In this document: positions 28,279-35,781 of the stretch, piece after piece
Numbering within the stretch: the stretch's first letter is position 1
Layout: every line of letters starts with the position of its first letter
Assembly: GCF_002220365.1 (NCBI RefSeq)
Contig: NZ_MTHB01000234.1
Location: 62,001 to 126,000 of the forward strand
Direction of reading: 5' to 3'
Source of the DNA: Caballeronia sordidicola
Lineage (GTDB): Bacteria; Pseudomonadota; Gammaproteobacteria; Burkholderiales; Burkholderiaceae
DNA: 64,000 nt
Notes under the pieces: generated by a model
Seen by the model: the letters and a program-made list of their open reading frames with translations, nothing else
Told to the model about the DNA's origin: nothing
The model's database searches: none
Made by a program: the position numbers and the translations under genes

Positions 28279-29163
28279 TCAGTGAACTCCGGAAGCACCC
28301 GGCGCGCGGCCGGAAAAGCGCAGTTGCACTGCATAGAGCGATAGCGTCACGAGCAGCAGCACGAAGGCAGCGGCGCCCGCGAGTCCCCAGTTCAGCAATT
28401 GCTGCACGAGTTGCGCGATCAGTTCAGCAAGCATCATGTATTCGGGACCGCCGAGCAGCGCAGGCGTCACGAAATATCCGAGCGCCATCACGAACACCAT
28501 CAGTGCACCACTCGCTATGCCCGGCATGGCGAGGGGCACCAGCACGCGCCAGAACGCCTGCCAACGGCTCGCGCCGCAGATGGCAGCCGCACGCAACGTG
28601 GTGGGATCGATGGCGCGCAGGGTCGCGTGCAGCGGCATCACGAGGAACGGCAACATGATGTAGGTCATGCCGATCGTGACGCCGGTCAGGTTGTTGACCA
28701 GTGTCAGCGGCTCATGAATCACGCCCAGCCACATCAGCAAGCGGTTGATCGGACCCGTCTGCTGCAACAGCACCATCCAGGCGAAGGTGCGTGCAAGCAG
28801 GTTGGTCCACATCGAGAGCAGCAGGATCGCGAACACCAGCTTGCTGACCCAGCGCGGTGCGATGGCAAGCAGCCACGCGGTCGGAAAACCAATCACGAGC
28901 GTCACCGCCGTCACCACCGACGCCACGAAGAAGGTGTTGCCGAACACCCGCAGGTAAGTCGTCGAGCCGAACAACTGCGCATAGTTCTGCAGGCCAGGCG
29001 ACGGGTCCAGCACGCTTCTCAACAGCAGCGAGAGTACCGGCAACAGGAAGAACACGATCAGCAACAGCAGGGCGGGCAGCACCAGCCGCGCCCTCCTGAA
29101 ACCGGCGCTCAGCTTCGGCATGGGCACCGAAGGCTCCGCGACCGTGCTCACTGCGTTCGACAT
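28279..29163 (-). CDS. ABC transporter permease, PotB-like
   Basis: 294 residues from ATG 29163 (MSNAVSTVAEPS), which has AAGGAG upstream; an upstream frame adds ten codons without a site. About six membrane helices; the EAA-type loop is LRAIDPTTLRAAAICGASRWQAFWRVLVPLAMPG (about 190-223 region). Together with the next gene it forms the heterodimeric channel of the importer. Confidence 0.88.
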   Translation of the reverse strand: MSNAVSTVAEPSVPMPKLSAGFRRARLVLPALLLLIVFFLLPVLSLLLRSVLDPSPGLQNYAQLFGSTTYLRVFGNTFFVASVVTAVTLVIGFPTAWLLAIAPRWVSKLVFAILLLSMWTNLLARTFAWMVLLQQTGPINRLLMWLGVIHEPLTLVNNLTGVTIGMTYIMLPFLVMPLHATLRAIDPTTLRAAAICGASRWQAFWRVLVPLAMPGIASGALMVFVMALGYFVTPALLGGPEYMMLAELIAQLVQQLLNWGLAGAAAFVLLLVTLSLYAVQLRFSGRAPGASGVH

Positions 29164-29208
29164 GACAACTCCTTCAAGATGATCGGCAGCCATTGCTTGG
29201 CTTCAGCG

Positions 29209-30246
29209 TTACTTCGATTGCCACGCATACCAGCGCTTGGCGATTTCGTCGCGATGATCGGCCCAGTACTTCATGTCCAGGTTGATCTGCGTCGCCTTGT
29301 ACTGGTCCGGCTGCGTCTTCGCGACATCGGCGGGCAGCAGCGCAGCCGACTTCAGGTTGACCGGCGCGTAGCCGGTTTCGGCCGCGAAGTTCGCCTGTGC
29401 TTGTGCACCGGTTGCGGCAGCGAGGAACTTCATTGCTTCGTCCTTGTGCTTCGCGCCCTTCGGCACCACCAGCATGTCGGCGGCGGTCAGGTTCTGGTTC
29501 CACGACACACCGACATCCACGCCGGTTTGCTGCAATGCATGCAAACGGCCGTTCCAGAATACGCCGAGCGGCGCCTCGCCCGATGCCATCAACTGCTGCG
29601 ACTGCGCACCGCCGCTCCACCAGACGATCTCGCTCTTGATCGTGTCGAGCTTCTTGAACGCGCGGTCGAGGTCGAGCGGATATAGCTTGTCGGGCGCAAC
29701 GCCGTCGGCAAGCAGCGCGACTTCCAGCACGCCCGGTGCGGACCATTTGTAGAACGTACGTTTGCCGGGGAAGCGCTTGGTGTCGAAGAGATCGGCATAG
29801 TTGGCAGGACCGCCGCTCTTGAACGAAGCCTTGTTATACCCAAGCACGAACGAATAATAGAAACTCCCGACCGCACCCGGCGACATGAAGCGCGGGTCGA
29901 GCTGGCTCTTGTTCACCACCGAGTAATCGATTGGCTCGACCAGCCCGTCGCGCAGTGCGGCATAGGCAAAATCACCTTCGACGTCGACCACGTCCCACTG
30001 CACGTTACCGCTGTCCACCATGGCCTTGAGCTTGCCGTAATCGGTCGGTCCGTCCATCAGCACCTGAATGCCCGATGCCTGGGTAAAGGGCGTCGCCCAG
30101 TCTTTCTGTTGAGCCGATTGAGTCGTACCGCCCCAACTGGCGAACACGATCGGCGCAGCGGCCGCGAACACGGGCGCGGTAACCGAAACAACAGCGGTAA
30201 CGATCAATGCGCGCACCAGGGCGTGCAAATATAACGGTTGCTGCAT
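29209..30246 (-). CDS. ABC transporter periplasmic substrate-binding protein, PotD-like
   Basis: 345 residues with a cleavable signal peptide (about 1-29, ending APVFAAAA). The mature part begins PIVFASWGGTTQSAQQ, the standard start of the PotD/spermidine-putrescine and Fe(III)-type binding family, with later motifs such as DVVDVEGDFAYAAL and WWSGGAQSQQLMASGEAPLGV. AAGGAG precedes the start. It binds the transported compound in the periplasm. The ligand cannot be inferred, but acidic residues in the cleft region hint at a cationic ligand (weak inference). Confidence 0.9.
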   Translation of the reverse strand: MQQPLYLHALVRALIVTAVVSVTAPVFAAAAPIVFASWGGTTQSAQQKDWATPFTQASGIQVLMDGPTDYGKLKAMVDSGNVQWDVVDVEGDFAYAALRDGLVEPIDYSVVNKSQLDPRFMSPGAVGSFYYSFVLGYNKASFKSGGPANYADLFDTKRFPGKRTFYKWSAPGVLEVALLADGVAPDKLYPLDLDRAFKKLDTIKSEIVWWSGGAQSQQLMASGEAPLGVFWNGRLHALQQTGVDVGVSWNQNLTAADMLVVPKGAKHKDEAMKFLAAATGAQAQANFAAETGYAPVNLKSAALLPADVAKTQPDQYKATQINLDMKYWADHRDEIAKRWYAWQSK

Positions 30247-30306
30247 GACGACTGCTCCTTGAAAGATGCGGCTGGCTTCGAGAGGACTAGGCTTGAACGG
30301 CTGGTT

Positions 30307-30621
30307 TTACTTGAGCGGCGAGAATGCAGCGGGCTTCATGATCTTGCTTTCCATGGTTTCCAGCAGCGCCTGGATCTTCGGTGCGAAGGCCTGCCACGCG
30401 GGATCCTCCGCCAGCCGCTGACGACGCGCTTCGCGCTCATCGAGGCTCGTATAGGCCCACATATGAACGATCTGGTTGAGTGGCCCGATCTCGGAGAAGA
30501 AGTAGCCCACGAGCTCTCCCAGATGATGTTTCTGCAACGCAATGCCTTCTTCCTCGACCAGCTTCAGATACGCCGGGACTGCGCCGGTGCGGATCTTGTA
30601 AGTGCGGATTTCGTAGTACAT
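30307..30621 (-). CDS. NIPSNAP-family protein
   Basis: 104 residues with the dimeric alpha/beta ferredoxin-like fold of NIPSNAP: MYYEIRTYKIRTGAVPAYLKL at the start, then GYFFSEIGPLNQIVHMWAYTSLDEREARRQRL, a pattern very typical of the family. Bacterial members often lie beside oxygenases and may be accessory or degradative enzymes; no defined reaction. It lies between the substrate-binding protein and aldehyde dehydrogenase genes, so it belongs to this regulon. Confidence 0.9.
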   Translation of the reverse strand: MYYEIRTYKIRTGAVPAYLKLVEEEGIALQKHHLGELVGYFFSEIGPLNQIVHMWAYTSLDEREARRQRLAEDPAWQAFAPKIQALLETMESKIMKPAAFSPLK

Positions 30622-30639
30622 GGCGGGCTCTATCTGTAT

Positions 30640-32121
30640 TCAACGCATGACAAAGGGATCGGCGATGGGCTCGTCCGAGGTCCGGATCCAAACGGATTTG
30701 GTGCGGGTGTAGTCGAGCACGGCATCAAGTCCGCCCTCGCGTCCAAGACCGCTTAACTGATAACCGCCGAACGGGACGATCGGCGAGACCGCGCGATAGG
30801 TATTCACCCAGACAATGCCGGCGCGAAGCCTGCGCGTCAGCCGGTGCGCACGCGTCAGGTCGCGCGTGAAGACCCCTGAAGCGAGCCCGTACCGCGTGTC
30901 GTTTGCGAGCGCAAGGGCTTGCTCTTCGGTATCGAAACTCATCACGCTGAGCACGGGGCCGAAGAGCTCCTGCGCGACGCTCGGCACATCTGACGTGGCG
31001 CAGTCGACAATGGTCGGCTCGAAGAAAAACCCTTTACCCATGCCCTCGGGACGACGGCCGCCAGTCAGCAGCGCCGCGCCCGCGGCGAGGCTTGCCGCCA
31101 GCACCGATTCAATGTGCTCACGTTGTTTGACCGTAGCGAGCGGGCCCATTTCCGTGGCAACGTTCTGCGGATCGCCTATCTTGATTGCCCGCGCCTTCTC
31201 GACCAGTTTCGCCAACAACCGTTCGCGAATGCCGCGCTGCACGAGCAGCCGCGAACCCGCGACACAACTCTGACCGGTCGCTGCAAAAATCCCGGCAATC
31301 ACCGCGTTGCTGACGCTTTCCACGTCGGCGTCATCGAAGACCAGAACCGGCGATTTGCCGCCCAGTTCCAGCGATGTCGCCGCGAGGTTCTCAGCCGAGT
31401 TCCGCACGATATGGCGCGCCGTCTCGGGACCGCCGGTGAACGCAATTTTCGCGACGAGCGGATGAGTGGTGAGCGCATGACCGCAATCGGCTCCAAAACC
31501 CGTCAGGATGTTCACCACGCCTGCTGGAAAGCCAGCTTCATGAATCAGGCGTGCGAACGCGAGCAACGGCGCAGGCCCCTCTTCCGACGCCTTGATGACA
31601 ATCGTGCAACCCGCCGCCAGCGCGGGTCCAATCTTTACCGCCGACAAAAACAGCTGCGAGTTCCACGGCACGATTCCGGCCACGACACCCACCGGCTCGC
31701 GTCGAAGAAACACTTCCATGTCAGGCTTGTCGACGGGAAGATAGGCCCCCTGAATCTTGTCCGCCACGCCCGCGTAATAACGGTAGTACTCAGCGACATA
31801 GCCAATCTGACCGCGCGTCTCGCGAATGATCTTGCCGGTGTCGGCCGTCTCCAGCTCAGCCAGTTCCTGCGCGTTGGCAGCAACCAGATCGGCAAGCCGG
31901 TACAGCAGCTTGCCGCGCTGGCTCGCGTTCAGGTTGGCCCACTCGGGTGAAAACAGCGCACGGTCCGCAGCTTTGACGGCACGGTCGACGTCGGCTGCGC
32001 TGGCTGCGGGCATGGTCGCCCAAACTTCGCCTGTCGCCGGATTGATACTGTCGAAGGTCTGCAAGGCGTCGCTGAATTCGCCATCGATGTAATGCTGGAA
32101 CTTCTGCAACTTCTGCAACAT
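30640..32121 (-). CDS. NAD(P)-dependent aldehyde dehydrogenase
   Basis: 493 residues of classical ALDH architecture: oxyanion Asn 154 in VPWNSQLF, catalytic Glu 252 in LELGGKSP and catalytic Cys 286 in GQSCVAGSR. All catalytic residues are present, so it oxidises an aldehyde to a carboxylate. It follows the LLM oxygenase gene by 15 bp and is presumably the step after the ring opening or dealkylation. The aldehyde is unknown; betaine-aldehyde or hydroxymuconic-semialdehyde types are most similar in outline. Confidence 0.92.
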   Translation of the reverse strand: MLQKLQKFQHYIDGEFSDALQTFDSINPATGEVWATMPAASAADVDRAVKAADRALFSPEWANLNASQRGKLLYRLADLVAANAQELAELETADTGKIIRETRGQIGYVAEYYRYYAGVADKIQGAYLPVDKPDMEVFLRREPVGVVAGIVPWNSQLFLSAVKIGPALAAGCTIVIKASEEGPAPLLAFARLIHEAGFPAGVVNILTGFGADCGHALTTHPLVAKIAFTGGPETARHIVRNSAENLAATSLELGGKSPVLVFDDADVESVSNAVIAGIFAATGQSCVAGSRLLVQRGIRERLLAKLVEKARAIKIGDPQNVATEMGPLATVKQREHIESVLAASLAAGAALLTGGRRPEGMGKGFFFEPTIVDCATSDVPSVAQELFGPVLSVMSFDTEEQALALANDTRYGLASGVFTRDLTRAHRLTRRLRAGIVWVNTYRAVSPIVPFGGYQLSGLGREGGLDAVLDYTRTKSVWIRTSDEPIADPFVMR

Positions 32122-32136
32122 GTCATCTGCTCCGGT

Positions 32137-33180
32137 TTAGCGAGCGTCGAACGCGGGCATCACGTCGGAAATAAACCGCTCCAGCGAACGGCGCTTGCGC
32201 TCGAAGCTCATGTTGCTGTCGAGCCAGAAGCTGTATTGATCGAAACCCAGTTCTTCATACTGTTTCAACCGGTCGATGACATCGGCGGGCTGGCCGATCA
32301 CCAGGTTCTTGCGAATCTGCTCTGGGGTGTACTGCGCAAACGAAGCGATGTCGGCTTGCGTCAGCGGTTCGATGAACCCCTGCTCCACCGGCCGTTCGTT
32401 CTTGAACCACTTGCTGAAATAACAATAGAAGCGGCTCAGGTCTGCCACGGCGGCGTCGACTTCCGCGGCGTCCGCACCCACGAAGGTGTGCATCAGCATC
32501 ATGATCTGCGGACGCGGCACGTCTGGGTTCGCCTTGCAGGCCGCGTTGAATCGGTCCATCAGGTTCACCACTTCAGTGTCACCCGCCGCTAGCGACGTGA
32601 CCTGCACATGGCAGCCGTTCCTCACCGCGAACTCATGTGAATTGGGATCACGCGCGGCGAGCCACATCGGCGGATTGGGCTGCTGGATCGGGCGCGGCAC
32701 CGGCGTGGTCGACGGCCACGACCAGAACTCGCCCTGATGCGCATAGTCGCCCTTGAACAGGTTCCGCAATGCCGGCACGAGTTCACGCATCCGGGCGCCC
32801 GCGCCGAACGCGTCGAGGCCTGGCAGCAAGCGTTCGTATTCGAAGGAATACGCACCGCGCGCAATGCCGAGGTCGAGACGCCCATTGCTCGCGACATCGA
32901 CCATACCGGCTTCGCCCGCGAGGCGGATCGGATGCCAGAACGGTGCGATCACCGTGCCGGTACCGAGGCGAATGCGTTCGGTGCGTGCCGCGAGGTACGA
33001 AAGGTTGATGAAGGGGTTCGGCGCGATCGTGAATTCCATCGCGTGGTGCTCGCCGACCCACGCGGTTTCAAAGCCGCCCTTTTCCGCGATCAGGACGAGA
33101 TCGGTGAGTTCGTCGAAGAGTTGCCGATGCGACGTATGCGCGTCGTAACGCTCCATATGGAGAAACAGCGAGAATTTCAT
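32137..33180 (-). CDS. LLM-class flavin-dependent monooxygenase, RutA-like in context
   Basis: 347-residue luciferase-like TIM-barrel monooxygenase beginning MKFSLFLHMERYD. Visible family motifs include GFETAWVGEHHAMEF (about 36-50), RIRLGTGTVIAPFWHP (about 69-84) and LDLGIARGAYSFEYE (about 102-116). FMNH2-dependent members need a separate reductase, and one is encoded at 23012 in the same regulon. It is the first gene of the longer block (oxygenase, ALDH, NIPSNAP, importer) and has a perfect operator palindrome upstream. Likely role is oxidation of the imported compound. Confidence 0.9.
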   Translation of the reverse strand: MKFSLFLHMERYDAHTSHRQLFDELTDLVLIAEKGGFETAWVGEHHAMEFTIAPNPFINLSYLAARTERIRLGTGTVIAPFWHPIRLAGEAGMVDVASNGRLDLGIARGAYSFEYERLLPGLDAFGAGARMRELVPALRNLFKGDYAHQGEFWSWPSTTPVPRPIQQPNPPMWLAARDPNSHEFAVRNGCHVQVTSLAAGDTEVVNLMDRFNAACKANPDVPRPQIMMLMHTFVGADAAEVDAAVADLSRFYCYFSKWFKNERPVEQGFIEPLTQADIASFAQYTPEQIRKNLVIGQPADVIDRLKQYEELGFDQYSFWLDSNMSFERKRRSLERFISDVMPAFDAR

Positions 33181-33275
33181 GATCGACCTATGTGCAGTGA
33201 AACAGTCCGTCTTGCTGCGGGCGCGATGAACCCGAGCGCCCGCTTCGTATCGACCGCTTGAACGTTGCGGCTGGT

Positions 33276-33290
33276 ATTACGGTATTCCAT
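33276..33290. promoter_or_regulatory. GntR-type operator, copy 3 (partial)
   Basis: ATTACGG, TATT, CCAT: one mismatch from the TATTATGG-TATT-CCAT core. It lies 25 bp from the perfect copy at 33315, between it and the LLM monooxygenase start. Confidence 0.5.
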
Positions 33291-33314
33291 CGAATGTCGC
33301 AAATCAAGCGTTTC

Positions 33315-33338
33315 AATATTATGGTATTCCATAATATT
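33315..33338. promoter_or_regulatory. GntR-type operator, copy 4 (perfect palindrome)
   Basis: Left arm AATATTATGG (33315-33324), spacer TATT, right arm its exact reverse complement (33329-33338). It lies in the 301-bp gap upstream of the monooxygenase gene. No other gene-dense feature is seen in this gap apart from copy 3. Confidence 0.8.
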
Positions 33339-33481
33339 AGATGCGAACGTGGGTGGTTTCAGGGAGGCGTTGCAAGGCGTGGGTGGCGCGGGAGAGCCCG
33401 TCCTGGAAAGAACAGGAGGGTGAAGCGGCTGTCGTGAAAGGCGCGGTGGATGAATAAACTGAGGGATGGCGGGCCGCTGAC

Positions 33482-34093
33482 CTACGAGCGTTCCAGGTAA
33501 CCGAAGACCGCTCGGATCACCCGGCTTTCCAGTTCGCCGATGTCCGTTTCACCGCGCTCTCCTGCGGAGTCGGTCAATCCACGGGTGATCGCCAAAATGT
33601 CGTAGGCCAGGACAGCAACGTCCTCAGCCGAATGCTCCGGCCGCTTCTTCAGCACTTCGACAATGACTGCCTGAATGGTGCTGCCAACGCGCACCGCATG
33701 CGCCGGAAACGGTAACCGGGTCTCCTCGAAATCGAGCAGCCGTGCGAGTTTCGGACGGGTAAGTTGATGCGCTGTCGCCGCGCGGATCATTGACCTTAGC
33801 GCGTCTGCCCAGTCATCCATGCGAGCCGCCTTCACTACGGCGTCCAGCAAGACTGCCGACTCCTGCTCGATCAACGCGATGGTGATCGCGTCCTTACCGG
33901 GGTAGTACTGGTAAAGCGAGCCGATACTCACGCCTGCTCGCTCAGCAATCGAATTGGTGGTGTAACCCTCGAAGCCGTGCTGTTCGAGAATGTGAGCCGC
34001 CGCTTCGAGAATGACGCCCACGGTTCGGCTCGAACGTGGCTGAGCCGGTTGTTTTCTGGGGTTGAGGCGGGTAGCGGAGCGCGTTGGCGTCAT
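33482..34093 (-). CDS. TetR-family transcriptional regulator
   Basis: 203 residues: N-terminal helix-turn-helix domain (about 20-70) with TTNSIAERAGVSIGSLYQYYPGKDAI, followed by a helical ligand-binding domain. The N-terminus is Arg/Pro-rich (about 1-22). The neighbouring inositol-monophosphatase-like gene is divergent across 121 bp, where TCAAA (34140) and TTTGA (34160) form a weak dyad that could be an operator. No strong Shine-Dalgarno is visible. Ligand unknown. Confidence 0.88.
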   Translation of the reverse strand: MTPTRSATRLNPRKQPAQPRSSRTVGVILEAAAHILEQHGFEGYTTNSIAERAGVSIGSLYQYYPGKDAITIALIEQESAVLLDAVVKAARMDDWADALRSMIRAATAHQLTRPKLARLLDFEETRLPFPAHAVRVGSTIQAVIVEVLKKRPEHSAEDVAVLAYDILAITRGLTDSAGERGETDIGELESRVIRAVFGYLERS

Positions 34094-34214
34094 GTCCGGA
34101 ATGCGAGTAGCCGATGTGAGCTGGTGCTCGTATTATCTATCAAACGTTTCGAAAAATCTTTTGACCGATTCCTTTGCGGGTTGAAAACCTGCCCTTGACC
34201 AACGACCTCATCTC

Positions 34215-35009
34215 ATGACAATTAGCGATCCTTATGTTTGTTCCGCCTTGATCCGTGGCATCACCGATCAGTTAGCCGCGTCGGCCGCGCCGTCCAAGCC
34301 GGACGAGACGGTCAATCAGCTCATACACCGTGTCAATCAAGCAAGCACATGGGCCAAAACCATGATGCGATCGGCACTGAACCAGCATTACCCGGGCATT
34401 GGATGGTCCGGTTCGGAGGCGCAGCCGGATAAACCCGATGAAGCTGGTGCTAGCCCCTACTGGGTCTATGACCCGATTGACGGCGCATATCACTATGTTC
34501 AGGGACTGCCGCTATGGTCCGGTTCGCTGGCTTTGATCAGCGAAGGTCGTCCGGTCTTTTCGATTGTCTACGAACCATTGCTGCATGAGCTTTTTGTCGC
34601 GACTCAATCCGGCGGTGCGACGCTTAACGGTGTGTCATTGCGGGTATCGGAAAAGTCGGATTTGCGCGCCTCGGTTGTTGCCACCGCGTTACCTCCGTTT
34701 GGATACGGCGACGAGGGCGAACATCGTCGATCGGTTGCCTTGCTTGGCGCAATGTCCCGGCGTGTGTTTGTAGTGCGGCAGATGGCTTCCGCGTCGCTGC
34801 AGTTGGCTTATGTGGCTGCGGGACGGCTGGATGCTTATTGGGAAACCGGCAATGATTTATACGACTGGATTGCCGGCGCATTGCTGGTCCGGGAAGCCGG
34901 AGGCCAGGTCACTGACCTTGCCGGTGCGCCGCTAGGTTCGAATGGGAATGGCATTGCTGCGGCGCCAACGGGGCTTGCGGTTGCGTTGCGCGAGGGGATG
35001 ACGGACTAG
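34215..35009 (+). CDS. Inositol-monophosphatase-like protein with altered metal-site motif
   Basis: 264 residues of the IMPase superfamily (sugar-phosphate and inositol phosphatases, or CysQ). The central motif is DPIDGAYHY (Asp 86, Asp 89, Gly 90, then Ala 91), where the usual DPLDGT has Thr; the upstream Glu is within GSEAQ (Glu 68) rather than the common EE. The C-terminal YDWIAGALLVREAGG motif with its metal-binding Asp is intact. A phosphatase activity is therefore likely but altered. No strong ribosome site. Single gene divergent from TetR, which may control it. Confidence 0.75.
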   Translation: MTISDPYVCSALIRGITDQLAASAAPSKPDETVNQLIHRVNQASTWAKTMMRSALNQHYPGIGWSGSEAQPDKPDEAGASPYWVYDPIDGAYHYVQGLPLWSGSLALISEGRPVFSIVYEPLLHELFVATQSGGATLNGVSLRVSEKSDLRASVVATALPPFGYGDEGEHRRSVALLGAMSRRVFVVRQMASASLQLAYVAAGRLDAYWETGNDLYDWIAGALLVREAGGQVTDLAGAPLGSNGNGIAAAPTGLAVALREGMTD

Positions 35010-35078
35010 CACACCGGCAGGTTGTCGATGTTATTGGGCCTTCGTCGCAATGGCGTAGTTAAGTGAGATTCTTTCGCA

Positions 35079-35115
35079 GCCTGCGCATTCGAATGGGTTA
35101 TCCGAATGCGCAGGC
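35079..35115. terminator. Perfect 13-bp inverted repeat between convergent genes
   Basis: GCCTGCGCATTCG (35079-35091) and its exact reverse complement (35103-35115) flank an 11-base loop. It sits between the plus-strand IMPase-like gene and the minus-strand response regulator. No T run on either side; role in termination is likely from position only. Confidence 0.5.
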
Positions 35116-35130
35116 CCGACATATCCGCAA

Positions 35131-35781
35131 CTATGCGCTGAAAAACTCGACAGCAAATTTGATGAGTTCCGCCTGACCTTCAATATCCAGTTTCCGCTTG
35201 ATGGACATCCTGTGTGTCTCCACCGTCCGAATTGAAAGTTCGTGCAAAACTGCAATTTGCTTGTTCGACAAACCGTCCGCTATATCTCGAAGCAGCTCTT
35301 GCTCGCGAGGCGTCAGTTTTTTCGTCTGCAGGTAGCGAACGGAGTCGGGTGCGAGGCTTTTTTTCGGCAGTGCGGCAGTTTGCTTGAGGTGATCGTTGAA
35401 GTAGCTGCCACCACCCAGAATGGTGTAAATAGCCGCGATGATTTCCGTGGCAGGCGCATCTTTCAGGACGTACCCGCTCGCGCCTGCCGCCCGGGCCTCG
35501 GCCATGTATTCCGCATTGTTGTGCATCGATAAAACGAGAACATGCATCTCCGGTCGACGCACCCGTATTTCCCGCGTGAGCGCAACTCCGCTGCCGCCTT
35601 TCATACTCAGGTCGGTCAAGACCAGATGCGGTCGAAGACGCTCCATCACGCTTAGCGCTTCGGGCATATTGCTCGCCTCGCCCACCACCCGAAAACCTTC
35701 GATTGCATCCAGCCGCAACCTCAAGCCGTCGCGCACAAGCTGATGATCGTCTACTAACAAAATGTCGATGGTGCCTGTCAT
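35131..35781 (-). CDS. NarL/LuxR-family response regulator (MctR-like)
   Basis: 216 residues: receiver domain with acidic pair Asp 11/Asp 12, phospho-acceptor Asp 57 (LVLTDLSMKGG) and conserved Lys; C-terminal LuxR helix-turn-helix (about 150-210) with LTPREQELLRDIADGLSNKQIA and SIRTVETHR. Its start overlaps the sensor kinase stop by four bases. It lies convergent to the IMPase-like gene. In Rhizobium, MctSR regulates the monocarboxylate permease MctP that is encoded next to it; here the same layout is seen, so control of the permease at 37679 is inferred. Confidence 0.9.
   Translation of the reverse strand: MTGTIDILLVDDHQLVRDGLRLRLDAIEGFRVVGEASNMPEALSVMERLRPHLVLTDLSMKGGSGVALTREIRVRRPEMHVLVLSMHNNAEYMAEARAAGASGYVLKDAPATEIIAAIYTILGGGSYFNDHLKQTAALPKKSLAPDSVRYLQTKKLTPREQELLRDIADGLSNKQIAVLHELSIRTVETHRMSIKRKLDIEGQAELIKFAVEFFSA

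Larger units (their letters stand above)
33181..33481. other. 301-bp promoter region of the monooxygenase operon
   Basis: Besides operator copies 3 and 4 it holds a G-rich stretch after 33350. No clear -35/-10 pair was recognised. The TetR gene ends at 33482 on the same strand. Confidence 0.5.

Noticed and set aside
26203..28344. 713-codon plus-strand open frame opposite the GntR and ABC genes
   Set aside because: It is antisense to clearly recognisable regulator, ATPase and permease genes. Its translation is rich in Arg/His with no family pattern; long shadow frames are common in GC-rich DNA.
28399..29685. 428-codon plus-strand frame opposite the permease and binding-protein genes
   Set aside because: Antisense to two recognised ABC transporter genes; Gln/His/Arg-rich and without any domain.
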